From Patescibacteria group bacterium (GTDB taxonomy: Bacteria; Patescibacteriota; Patescibacteriia; Patescibacteriales; GWC2-42-12), in NCBI GenBank assembly GCA_018817545.1, contig JAHITL010000092.1, forward strand, positions 1 to 9,125: a DNA stretch of 9,125 nucleotides, given 5' to 3'. Positions 1 to 6,836 of the stretch are shown in pieces. The notes under the pieces were generated by a model. The model was not told where the DNA came from and made no database searches. It worked only from the letters and a program-made list of their open reading frames with translations. The stretch's first letter is position 1. Every line of letters begins with the position of its first letter. The translations under genes were made by a program, and so were the position numbers.

Positions 1-12
1 ACAGACCCGTTA

Positions 13-41
13 TTGCTTTTAGTCTTATTTCTTGTTATAAT
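13..41 (+). promoter_or_regulatory. Extended -10 promoter for the penicillin-binding protein gene
   Basis: A -35 like TTGCTT (13-18) lies 17 bases before a perfect TATAAT (36-41), with the extended -10 dinucleotide TG at 33-34. Transcription would start near 48, leaving a leader of under 20 bases without a Shine-Dalgarno sequence. The same layout (TTGCNN, 17-base spacer, TGn before the -10) recurs before dnaA and rpmH, which supports the call. Confidence 0.7.
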
Positions 42-65
42 TTTTTTATATTTATAAATTTATTT

Positions 66-2972
66 ATGCCAATTCATCAATTATCACGAAGACTACAATC
101 TCAACAAGAATGGCGATCTAAGAGAAAAAAATATTATTTGCGTTCAAATAATAATAGCTTTCATCAATCGCGAGCTTCAAATAGTCAAACAAATTTTGGA
201 AATTATTTATTTTCAATATTGGCCACACCAAAAAATTTCAAAAGATTAGCTATCTTTATTTTTGCTTTAATTCTTATTGGATTTCTTTTTCTTCTTTGGT
301 TATCTCGCGACTTGCCAAATCCTAATCATTTAATTGATAGACAAATTGCCCAAAGTACAAAAATTTATGATCGTACTGGTCAAACAGTCCTTTATGAAAT
401 ATATGGAGACCAAAAACGAACAATAGTAAATTTAAACGATATTCCTTCTTACGCAAAAAATGCCACAATTTCTATTGAAGATAAAGACTTTTATAAACAT
501 GGTGGATTTAGTTGGTGGGCGATGTTTAGAACAGCTGTAACTAATTTACTTTTTAATCATCATGCTGGCGGATCCACTCTTACTCAACAATTTATTAAAA
601 ATGCTGTGTTAACTAACGAAAAAACCTTTACTAGAAAAATTAAAGAATTAATTCTTGCTTACAGATTAGAAAAAAAGTTTACAAAAGATGAAATTTTGCA
701 AATGTATTTTAATGAAATTCCTTATGGTTCAACTGCTTATGGCATTGAATCTGCTAGTCAACTCTATTTTGGCAAAAGCGTTAAGCAAATTAATTTAGCT
801 GAGGCAACAATTTTAGCAGCGCTCCCTCAAGCCCCCAGTCGCTATTCTCCATATGGACCAAATAAAGACTTATTAATTGCTCGTCAACACCATATTTTAG
901 ACTTAATGGTAAAATATGGCTATATTAAAGCAGAAGAAGCTCAAACAGCTAAAAATACTGTTTTAAATTTCAAAGAACAATCAAATAATATACTTGCGCC
1001 ACATTTTGTAATGTATATTAAAGAAATCTTATCAGATAAATACGGTGAAAAAATGATTGAACAAGATGGCTTAAAAATTTATACCACTTTAGATTTATAT
1101 AAACAAAAAATCGCTGAAGAAGTTATAAAAGCCAAAGCTACTGTTAATAAAAACAAATATCAAGCAAGTAATGCTGCTTTAATTTCTATGGACCCAAAAA
1201 CAGGGCAAGTCTTGGCTATGGTGGGTTCTAAAGACTATTTTGACAATAGCATTGATGGTCAAGTTAATATCACTCTACAGCCTCGCCAACCAGGATCATC
1301 ATTTAAGCCAATTGTTTACACAGAGGCTTTTATTAAAGGCTACACCCCTGATACAGTGCTTTATGATGTGGCTACTAATTTTTCTACTGACCCAGCAAAA
1401 CCATATATACCGCTTGATTACGACGGACAAGAACGTGGCCCAATCACCATGAGAAAATCTTTGGCAGGCTCATTAAATATTCCCGCTGTAAAAACACTTT
1501 ATTTGGTTGGAATTAAAAATGTCATAAATTTAGCTCAAAACATGGGCTACACAACCCTCTCTGATATTAATCGCTTTGGCTTATCTTTAGTTTTAGGAGG
1601 AGGGGAAGTAAAATTAATAGAACACGTTGCTGCTTATGGTATTTTCGCTCGTGAAGGAATTTATCATGCTCCTGTAGTTATTTTAAAAATAGAAGATAAA
1701 AACGGTAAAATAATTGAAGAAAATAAAACAAGCGAAGAAAAACGAGTACTAGACGCAAAAATTGCTAGACTAACTAATAATGTCTTGTCTGATAACAATG
1801 CTCGCGCTTATGTTTTTGGCGAAAACAATTACTTAAATTTAGGAGCTAGGCCAGTAGCAGCTAAAACTGGAACTACAAATGATTACCGTGATGCTTGGAC
1901 AATCGGGTTTACACCATCTCTAGTTACAGGCGTCTGGGTTGGAAATAATGACAATTCATCAATGAAACGCGGATCAGATGGCTCAATTGTAGCGGCACCA
2001 ATTTGGCACGATTATATGCAAAAAGTTTTAGGCAACACTCCAATAGAATATTTTAATCAACCAGAAATTATTAAAACAGGTAAAGCCATCTTAGATGGAG
2101 ACATTGAAGGAAAAGTTGTTGTAAAAATAGATAAAACCTCTGGTTTGTTAGCAACAGAATTTACTCCCGCTAACTTTATTGAAGAAAAAACTTTTCAACA
2201 AAGTCATTCAATTCTTTATTATGTTGATAAAAATGATCCTCGCGGACATCAACCAACTGACCCTAAAATTGATCCTCAATTTAATCTTTGGGAAACTCCT
2301 GTCCTAGCTTGGGCTGCTAAACAAGGACTTGCCACATCTTCTCCTCCAATAGAAAACGACAATGTACATACTCTTGAAAATAAACCAACTTTTGTCATAG
2401 AAAATCCTTCTAATAATCAATCCATTATGACTTCTGTTTTATCTGTTAATATTAACGCGACAGCGCCACGCGGTATCAGTAGAGTTGAATATTATTTAAA
2501 TGATAATTTATTTGCTACTAGCACTAGCTATCCTTTTAATTTAAAAAAATCAATTAGCTTTCTCAATAATGGTTTTCATAATTTAACAGTTAAAGTTTGT
2601 GACGATATAGACAATTGCGCTGAACAAAAAACAACTTTTAATTTAATTTTAAATGAAAAGAAAAAAATAAAAAACGTTAACCTTGACTGGCTAACGCCCA
2701 CTGACGAAGTCACATTAACTAAAACAGACTTTCCTTTTACTCTTAAAGTATTATTAAATAATTATGAACAAACTGCTAAAGCAAATTTTTATTTAAAACC
2801 ACTAGAAGGCGAGGTAGTTAATCTCACTTCTTTTGATCAACCAGACGAAGACACTCTTCAATTTAATTGGACATCCCAACCAAATCCAGGAGTTTACTGG
2901 CTAAGCGCAGAAACTCGGGGTTGGGATGGTCAAACTACTAAAAGCAAAGAAATAAAGATTATTGTAAGATAG
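66..2972 (+). CDS. Class A penicillin-binding protein (bifunctional transglycosylase/transpeptidase) with Ig-like C-terminus
   Basis: This 968-residue protein should polymerise lipid II into glycan strands and cross-link the peptides on the outer face of the membrane. A basic cytoplasmic tail (1-60) precedes one membrane anchor (about 61-80). The GT51 transglycosylase follows, with catalytic Glu138 in the EDKDFYKHGG block, GGSTLTQQ at 168-175 and the KIKELILAYRLE and EILQMYFNEIPYG blocks at about 201-228. The transpeptidase has all three motifs: SSFK at 411-414 (nucleophile Ser411), SLN at 469-471 and KTGTT at 600-604. Two beta-rich, probably Ig-like modules end the protein (about 774-861 and 866-968). 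The first carries Cys845 and Cys851, which could form a disulfide. The start is the first ATG behind a good promoter. The gene ends in TAG, 3 bases from the end of convergent dnaN. The enzyme assignment is firm; the fold of the C-terminal modules is inferred. Confidence 0.95.
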   Translation: MPIHQLSRRLQSQQEWRSKRKKYYLRSNNNSFHQSRASNSQTNFGNYLFSILATPKNFKRLAIFIFALILIGFLFLLWLSRDLPNPNHLIDRQIAQSTKIYDRTGQTVLYEIYGDQKRTIVNLNDIPSYAKNATISIEDKDFYKHGGFSWWAMFRTAVTNLLFNHHAGGSTLTQQFIKNAVLTNEKTFTRKIKELILAYRLEKKFTKDEILQMYFNEIPYGSTAYGIESASQLYFGKSVKQINLAEATILAALPQAPSRYSPYGPNKDLLIARQHHILDLMVKYGYIKAEEAQTAKNTVLNFKEQSNNILAPHFVMYIKEILSDKYGEKMIEQDGLKIYTTLDLYKQKIAEEVIKAKATVNKNKYQASNAALISMDPKTGQVLAMVGSKDYFDNSIDGQVNITLQPRQPGSSFKPIVYTEAFIKGYTPDTVLYDVATNFSTDPAKPYIPLDYDGQERGPITMRKSLAGSLNIPAVKTLYLVGIKNVINLAQNMGYTTLSDINRFGLSLVLGGGEVKLIEHVAAYGIFAREGIYHAPVVILKIEDKNGKIIEENKTSEEKRVLDAKIARLTNNVLSDNNARAYVFGENNYLNLGARPVAAKTGTTNDYRDAWTIGFTPSLVTGVWVGNNDNSSMKRGSDGSIVAAPIWHDYMQKVLGNTPIEYFNQPEIIKTGKAILDGDIEGKVVVKIDKTSGLLATEFTPANFIEEKTFQQSHSILYYVDKNDPRGHQPTDPKIDPQFNLWETPVLAWAAKQGLATSSPPIENDNVHTLENKPTFVIENPSNNQSIMTSVLSVNINATAPRGISRVEYYLNDNLFATSTSYPFNLKKSISFLNNGFHNLTVKVCDDIDNCAEQKTTFNLILNEKKKIKNVNLDWLTPTDEVTLTKTDFPFTLKVLLNNYEQTAKANFYLKPLEGEVVNLTSFDQPDEDTLQFNWTSQPNPGVYWLSAETRGWDGQTTKSKEIKIIVR

Positions 2973-2975
2973 GGA

Positions 2976-4103
2976 TTATTGTTTAATCGGCATAATAATA
3001 TAGAGATAATTAGTGTCTTTTTCTGGCTTAATAACACAAGGCGTATTATTATCAATTACTTCTAGTCTAATCATTTCCCCTTCGATATTACTTAAACCAT
3101 CCAATAAATAGCGACCATTAACAACAATTCCGTTGTCTTCTCCTGATACCCTAGCCTCTAAACTAGTAACATTTTCTCCTGTTTGTCCTGACGTAGAAGA
3201 AACTACTAGTTGATTTTTTTCTTTAGGAAAATCTAAATTAATATCATTTATTCCTGTTTTAGAAAATAACGAGGCCAACTTCGTTGCTCTTATTAATTCT
3301 GTCCGACTAATTATAACTTGAGTCTTGCTTGTGGTTGGAAAAATTTGTTGATAATCAGGATACTGCCCCTCAATTAAACGAGAAATTAATTCCGTTGACT
3401 TATAAGTAAAAAGAATTTGATTATCAGAAACATAAAATCTGAGTTCATCGTCATCTTCTTCAACTAAATTTGTTTGAACACCAGATAATATTCTTATTAA
3501 TTCTTGCAATGTTTTAACTGGCACGATAATTTTTTTTTCTTCTTCATTGTTAGCTTTTATCTCAATTTTTTTCTCAGCTAAACGATAACTATCAGTAGCT
3601 GCTAAAACAAGACTATTACTATTAAAAGAAAATACTACGCCAGACAACTCTAACCTAGCCTCACTTAAAGAAACCGCAAATATAATTTGAGAAATAGCTT
3701 TTTTAAACACTTCTACTTGAATACTGTAGTAATTTTTTTTATCAATCTCCGGGATAAGAGGAAATTCCTCTGCTGACTGCCCTTTTATTTTTACCTGATA
3801 GTTATCACTATCAACTAATAAAGATCCATTCTTTAATTCTAGTCCAATTTTTTTATTAGGCAGTAAATTAATACATTCACTTATTATTTTTGAATCAACC
3901 GTAAAAGAGCCTTCTTCTTCTATTCTTCCCCTTACTGTTGTTATAATTCCCATTTCCAAATTAGTCGCTAATATTTTTATATTTCCATCAGAGACTTTAA
4001 TCATTACATTATTCAAAATTGGTAAATTTATATTCTTTCCTGCAATATGACTAACTACAAATAGTCCTTGTTTTAAATTTTCTTGTAAGCTAAAAATTTT
4101 CAT
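2976..4103 (-). CDS. dnaN: DNA polymerase III subunit beta (sliding clamp)
   Basis: The product is the ring-shaped dimeric clamp that tethers the replicative polymerase and many repair proteins to DNA. At 375 residues it has the usual length for three similar clamp domains of about 125 residues. Recognisable parts are the N-terminal NLPILNNVMIKV stretch, ATNLEMGI (about 46-53), the inter-domain block around the residues LVLAATDSYRLA, and the C-terminal YLYIIMPIKQ, equivalent to the family's usual ending in MPMRL or MPVR. ATG at 4101-4103 is the start; the bases before it are A/T-rich with no Shine-Dalgarno sequence. It lies downstream of dnaA on the same strand across a 264-base origin region, so it may be co-transcribed or have its own promoter; I could not identify a convincing one. 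recF does not follow it. Instead the cell-wall synthase converges on it. Confidence 0.96.
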   Translation of the reverse strand: MKIFSLQENLKQGLFVVSHIAGKNINLPILNNVMIKVSDGNIKILATNLEMGIITTVRGRIEEEGSFTVDSKIISECINLLPNKKIGLELKNGSLLVDSDNYQVKIKGQSAEEFPLIPEIDKKNYYSIQVEVFKKAISQIIFAVSLSEARLELSGVVFSFNSNSLVLAATDSYRLAEKKIEIKANNEEEKKIIVPVKTLQELIRILSGVQTNLVEEDDDELRFYVSDNQILFTYKSTELISRLIEGQYPDYQQIFPTTSKTQVIISRTELIRATKLASLFSKTGINDINLDFPKEKNQLVVSSTSGQTGENVTSLEARVSGEDNGIVVNGRYLLDGLSNIEGEMIRLEVIDNNTPCVIKPEKDTNYLYIIMPIKQ

Positions 4104-4143
4104 AATTTAAAAGAGTTTAAATAATAATATATAATATATAAAT

Positions 4144-4170
4144 TAATAATAATAATAGGGCTGTTGATAA
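4144..4170 (-). promoter_or_regulatory. DnaA box, GC spacer and DnaA-trio unwinding element
   Basis: On the minus strand a DnaA-box-like TTATCAACA (4170 down to 4162) is followed by a GC-rich spacer of 3 bases and then CTA TTA TTA TTA TTA. Read 3' to 5' on the plus strand from 4158 to 4144, this gives GAT, AAT, AAT, AAT, AAT: five consecutive matches to the DnaA-trio described for the basal unwinding system of Bacillus subtilis. There the trios guide a DnaA filament onto single-stranded DNA. The A/T-only tract continues to 4116. The motif match is seen directly; the function is inferred from position and order. Confidence 0.72.
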
Positions 4171-4196
4171 ATAAAAAAAAGTTGTTTTTTTATTTA
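4168..4196. repeat. Short A/T inverted repeat beside the unwinding element
   Basis: Arms of 12 bases (4168-4179 and 4185-4196) are perfect reverse complements around a 5-base centre. The left arm overlaps the end of the DnaA box at 4162-4170. It could form a weak hairpin when the strands separate, but an A-run and T-run palindrome can also arise by chance in such AT-rich DNA. Confidence 0.5.
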
Positions 4197-4202
4197 ATGT
4201 TT

Positions 4203-4223
4203 GTTTAAAAGATGTTTTTAAAC
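4203..4223. repeat. Small inverted repeat in the origin
   Basis: GTTTAAAA (4203-4210) and TTTTAAAC (4216-4223) are perfect 8-base complementary arms around GATGT. This is the middle of three inverted repeats in the origin gap. No function can be assigned. Confidence 0.4.
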
Positions 4224-4269
4224 CTGTGCCTTAATTGTAGATAACTGTGTCTTTGTTGTTAATACTTTG

Positions 4270-4304
4270 TGTTGATAAAAAAATGAAAAATTTTTTTATC
4301 AACA
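4270..4304. repeat. 14-base perfect inverted repeat carrying two opposed DnaA boxes
   Basis: The left arm 4270-4283 begins with TGTTGATAA and runs into seven A. The right arm 4291-4304 is its exact reverse complement, ending in TTATCAACA. A 7-base centre (4284-4290) separates them. The outer 9 bases of each arm are DnaA-box-like sites in opposite orientation. The structure may place two DnaA protomers facing each other. It is not a typical terminator for dnaA, because no T tract follows the stem on the minus strand and the stem is mostly A:T. Confidence 0.65.
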
Positions 4305-4327
4305 AGAAGTCGTCTTGTAATCACTGT

Positions 4328-4348
4328 TTGTCAACAGATTTATTAACA
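4328..4348 (+). promoter_or_regulatory. Pair of variant DnaA boxes downstream of dnaA
   Basis: TTGTCAACA (4328-4336) and TTATTAACA (4340-4348) are each one base from the local consensus TTATCAACA. They lie in the same orientation, 12 bases apart start to start, which would put them on roughly the same face of the helix. They end 19 bases before the dnaA stop codon. They are weaker matches than the sites at 4162, 4270 and 4296. Confidence 0.5.
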
Positions 4349-4367
4349 GGAGCTAATTGGTGATTAA

Positions 4368-5729
4368 TTATTGGCAACTGTTATAAAGTAGCTGTTTAAT
4401 TGAGTCAATGGTTTGTTTTAATCTTTCGTCTTCTTTTATCTCTTTAGTAATTTTATTAAAGGCATGCATAGCTGTTGTGTGATCTCGTCCACCAAGCTCT
4501 TGTCCAATTGATGGATAAGAGGAATTAATTTCTTTGCGCATTAAAAACATTATTATTTGTCGTGGAAGAACTGTTTCTTTTTTGCGACTAGCTCCAATTA
4601 ATTCTTTAATATTAATATCAAAGAATTTTGCTACAGCATCAATGATTGTTTTTGGAGTAGTTGATTTTGTTTGGAAGCTTGAAAGAATGCCAGATAATAC
4701 GTTTTTAGTGGCATCAATTGTTGGTTGAGTGTTATTGAATTCATAAAAAGCTATTAAGCGAGTTAAGGCTCCTTCTAGCTCTCTTACATTATTTTGAACA
4801 TGGCTGGCTATATAAGCTAAAATATTTTCTTCCATTTTGTAGTTTTTTTCTCTACATTTTGTTTCTAAAATAGCGATTCTTGTTTCTAAATCAGGCAGAG
4901 AAACATCAACAATCATTCCCCATTCAAGTCTGGAAGATAGTCTTTTCTCTAAAGCGGGGATTGCCTTGGGTTGTCTGTCAGAAGAAATAACAATTTGTTT
5001 ATTTGCTTGATGAAGCTCGTTAAAAGTGTGGAAAAATTCTTCTTGAGTCCCGTCTTTTCCTCCCATAAATTGAATATCATCAATTAATAGAATGTCAACA
5101 TTGCGATAGCGCTCTTTAAATTCTTTAGCTTGACCGCCACGAACAGCATTGATGTAGTCATTTGTAAATTTTTCGCTTGAAACATATAAAATTTTATTGG
5201 TTCTTTTTGCTAATTCATGACCAATTCCTTGTAATAAATGAGTTTTTCCTAAGCCAACGTCGCCATAAATAAATAAAGGATTGTATGCGTGGCCAGGATT
5301 TGCAGCAACAGCTTGACAGGCTGCATGAGCTAATTCATTGTTTTTGCCAACAATAAAATTATTAAAAGTATAATGAGTGTTAAGGCCAAAACGATTAAGA
5401 ATAAAAGGCTTATTAGGAGTTTCGTCTTCTTTGTTGTTGGTGTTAATATCTTTTAAGTTTTTATCATTTGGATTGACTTTTCTAGTTTCGACTTTATAAA
5501 TAATCTCTTTTATATTTATTTGTCCCACATTTTTAAATGCGTTAGATATTTCTTGGTGATATTTTTTTTCTAGCCAAGTTTTAGCAAAACCAGAAGGAAC
5601 ACAAATAATTACTTTGTCATTTTCACAAGAAGAAATAAAAGTTTGTTTAAACCATGTAGTAAAATTGGCTCGAGATAGATTTAATTCAACCTCTCCTAAG
5701 ATTGCTTGCCAAAGTTGTTCATTGTTCAT
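4368..5729 (-). CDS. dnaA: Chromosomal replication initiator protein DnaA
   Basis: DnaA binds the origin, forms an ATP-dependent filament and opens the duplex for helicase loading. The 453-residue protein has all four domains: N-terminal interaction domain I (about 1-80, with LWQAIL and FTTWFKQTFI), a short polar linker (about 81-110), the AAA+ domain, and DNA-binding domain IV (about 355-453). Within AAA+ are Walker A GDVGLGKT (156-163), Walker B ILLIDD (213-218), sensor I around SSDR (249-252), the arginine-finger block SRLEWG (Arg267) and sensor II around NVRELEG (Arg316). Domain IV keeps the signature GGRDHTTAMHAF (413-424), including the Asp-His-Thr residues known to read the DnaA box. 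The ATG at 5727-5729 gives a normal domain I; no Shine-Dalgarno sequence precedes it. Candidate promoter at 5823-5851. Confidence 0.98.
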   Translation of the reverse strand: MNNEQLWQAILGEVELNLSRANFTTWFKQTFISSCENDKVIICVPSGFAKTWLEKKYHQEISNAFKNVGQINIKEIIYKVETRKVNPNDKNLKDINTNNKEDETPNKPFILNRFGLNTHYTFNNFIVGKNNELAHAACQAVAANPGHAYNPLFIYGDVGLGKTHLLQGIGHELAKRTNKILYVSSEKFTNDYINAVRGGQAKEFKERYRNVDILLIDDIQFMGGKDGTQEEFFHTFNELHQANKQIVISSDRQPKAIPALEKRLSSRLEWGMIVDVSLPDLETRIAILETKCREKNYKMEENILAYIASHVQNNVRELEGALTRLIAFYEFNNTQPTIDATKNVLSGILSSFQTKSTTPKTIIDAVAKFFDINIKELIGASRKKETVLPRQIIMFLMRKEINSSYPSIGQELGGRDHTTAMHAFNKITKEIKEDERLKQTIDSIKQLLYNSCQ

Positions 5730-5822
5730 AAAAGTAATGGTTAATATTAAGATAAAAGGAAAATTTTCTGTTTTTATTTAATATTTATAAAGTTTGAAGT
5801 AGTAAAAGTTTGTATTTTTAGA

Positions 5823-5851
5823 AGTATAGCAGTAAGTAAAATTGCTAGCAA
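5823..5851 (-). promoter_or_regulatory. Extended -10 promoter for dnaA
   Basis: On the minus strand TTGCTA (5851 down to 5846) is followed by a 17-base spacer and TATACT (5828 to 5823), with TG one base before the -10. Transcription would start near 5816, giving a leader of about 87 bases. Two DnaA-box-like sites (5863-5882) lie directly upstream of the -35, where bound DnaA could affect RNA polymerase. Confidence 0.65.
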
Positions 5852-5862
5852 GGTTTAAAAAC

Positions 5863-5882
5863 TGTTAATAACTAGTGGATAA
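5863..5882 (-). promoter_or_regulatory. Two DnaA-box-like sites upstream of the dnaA promoter
   Basis: On the minus strand TTATCCACT (5882 to 5874) and TTATTAACA (5871 to 5863) are in tandem, 11 bases apart. The first is one base from the classical TTATCCACA. With the cluster at 4162-4348 they flank dnaA on both sides, as in the bipartite B. subtilis origin. They could serve origin function, dnaA autoregulation, or both. Confidence 0.5.
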
Positions 5883-5930
5883 AACTTTAAATTTTTTTAA
5901 AAATTTGCAATGACATAATAATATGGTTAT

Positions 5931-5959
5931 TTGCATAAAAAAGCAATCAATGTTATGCT
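5931..5959 (+). promoter_or_regulatory. Extended -10 promoter for the rpmH operon
   Basis: TTGCAT (5931-5936), a 17-base spacer and TATGCT (5954-5959) with TG at 5951-5952. The expected transcript start near 5966 leaves a leader of about 32 bases before rpmH. It should drive rpmH, rnpA and yidD, and perhaps yidC by readthrough. It diverges from the dnaA promoter. Confidence 0.65.
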
Positions 5960-5997
5960 CTTTTTAGAAAGTTTTATTAAAAATAATTGATAAAAAA

Positions 5998-6135
5998 ATG
6001 CCTAAAAGAACGTATCAGCCGAATAAAAGGCGTGCTAAAAAGAAACATGGTTTTAGAAAAAGAATGAATTCAGAAGCTGGACGTAAAGTTATAAAAAGAC
6101 GCCAAGCCAAGGGTAGAAAAAAATTAACAAAATAG
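5998..6135 (+). CDS. rpmH: Large ribosomal subunit protein bL34
   Basis: This 45-residue basic protein begins [19 protein letters not shown] and continues with [20 protein letters not shown], the near-universal L34 pattern in which the conserved arginines and lysines bind 23S rRNA. Usual family length is 44-47 residues. ATG at 5998-6000 follows an A-run with no Shine-Dalgarno sequence; the stop is TAG at 6133-6135. It heads the plus-strand cluster with rnpA and yidD and lies divergent from dnaA, an arrangement conserved across many bacterial phyla. Confidence 0.97.
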   Translation: MPKRTYQPNKRRAKKKHGFRKRMNSEAGRKVIKRRQAKGRKKLTK

Positions 6136-6162
6136 TTGAGTAGTGTTTTATTTTGGTTAAAT

Positions 6163-6516
6163 ATGCCTGCAAAAATTAGAAGCTTAACAAAAGAAAAAGA
6201 TTTTGATAGAATTTTTAAACAAGGGCGTTCTTATTATTGTCAAGTTCTTGGTTTAAAATGTTTAGCTAATGAAATTGGTCAAAATCGTTTAGGCATTATA
6301 ATTAGCAAAAAGGTTAGTAAAAAAGCAGTTGATCGTAATAAGCTTAAGCGACGTATTAAAGAAATCTTTAGGCTGTGGGCTGAAAAGTTGATGCCTAATT
6401 ATGATTTTTTGGTTATAACTTTACCTAGTAAGAACGTGCCGAAACGTATTTCTTCTTATCAAGAGATTGCTGAAGCGCTTGAACAAACTTTAAAAAAGCT
6501 TAAAATGTTTAAATAA
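6163..6516 (+). CDS. rnpA: Ribonuclease P protein component
   Basis: RnpA is the small basic protein that helps the RNase P RNA cleave 5' leaders from pre-tRNA. From ATG 6163 it is 117 residues, typical for the family. It carries the opening [16 protein letters not shown] block (8-23), [16 protein letters not shown] (44-59) and the RNR-type signature [10 protein letters not shown] (58-67). A longer reading would start at TTG 6136, directly after the rpmH stop. That adds nine residues (MSSVLFWLN) not expected in RnpA, so I prefer ATG 6163. It lies 27 bases after rpmH and 11 before yidD, in one operon. Confidence 0.94.
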   Translation: MPAKIRSLTKEKDFDRIFKQGRSYYCQVLGLKCLANEIGQNRLGIIISKKVSKKAVDRNKLKRRIKEIFRLWAEKLMPNYDFLVITLPSKNVPKRISSYQEIAEALEQTLKKLKMFK

Positions 6517-6527
6517 TTAGAGTCTTT

Positions 6528-6776
6528 GTGCTAATACGCTACTCTCGTTTTTTTGTTATTAAATTGCTAAAATTATATCAACGAACCTTGTCTTTTGACC
6601 ATGGGGTTTTTAAATTTCTTTTTCCTCAAGGATATTGTCGTTTTCGACCAACATGCTCTGACTATGCCATAGCTGCTATTGAAAAATATGGCGTAATTAA
6701 AGGCGGAATTAAAGCTATTTGGAGAGTTTTGCGTTGTAATCCATTTAATCCAGGGGGTTGGGATCCATTAAAGTAA
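6528..6776 (+). CDS. yidD: Membrane protein insertion efficiency factor YidD
   Basis: YidD is a small membrane-associated protein, genetically linked to YidC and thought to aid membrane protein insertion. The 82-residue sequence has the family core: [19 protein letters not shown] (37-55), then [12 protein letters not shown] (59-70) and [10 protein letters not shown] (71-80), with cysteines 37, 43 and 70 conserved. The N-terminus (about 5-20) is hydrophobic and amphipathic with Lys and Arg, fitting membrane attachment. The start is GTG at 6528-6530, 11 bases after rnpA; no ATG is available in frame before the conserved core. The reading ends with TAA at 6774-6776. Confidence 0.95.
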   Translation: MLIRYSRFFVIKLLKLYQRTLSFDHGVFKFLFPQGYCRFRPTCSDYAIAAIEKYGVIKGGIKAIWRVLRCNPFNPGGWDPLK

Positions 6777-6798
6777 TTTTATAATTTTATAATTTTTT

Positions 6799-6813
6799 CC
6801 CGCATATTGCGGG
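6799..6813. repeat. Small GC hairpin after yidD
   Basis: CCCGCA (6799-6804) and TGCGGG (6808-6813) pair perfectly around TAT. The T-run lies before the stem rather than after it on the plus strand, so it is not a standard intrinsic terminator for yidD. It may still slow RNA polymerase or mark the 3' end of the transcript. Confidence 0.5.
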
Positions 6814-6836
6814 ATAATATTTAAATTTCTAATATA

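Larger units (their letters stand above)
4116..4348. other. Putative chromosomal replication origin (oriC)
   Basis: The dnaA-dnaN gap has origin architecture. Six 9-mers resemble the DnaA box. Three are on the minus strand: 4162-4170 (TTATCAACA), 4236-4244 (TTATCTACA) and 4270-4278 (TTATCAACA). Three are on the plus strand: 4296-4304 (TTATCAACA), 4328-4336 (TTGTCAACA) and 4340-4348 (TTATTAACA). The two sets face each other. A 42-base run of only A and T (4116-4157) lies at the dnaN end as a likely unwinding element. Hand-sampled stretches have more C than G on the plus strand to the left (3421-3480: 11 C, 6 G) and more G than C to the right (4681-4740: 15 G, 5 C), consistent with an origin here. 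The position matches the Bacillus subtilis oriC between dnaA and dnaN. Confidence 0.8.

Noticed and set aside
1597..1613. AGGAGGAGGGGAAG purine run as an internal ribosome binding site
   Set aside because: It encodes the Gly-Gly-Gly-Glu of the conserved transpeptidase region and no plausible start follows.
4270..4304. Intrinsic terminator for dnaA
   Set aside because: The stem is almost entirely A:T and no T tract follows on the minus strand; the embedded DnaA boxes explain it better.
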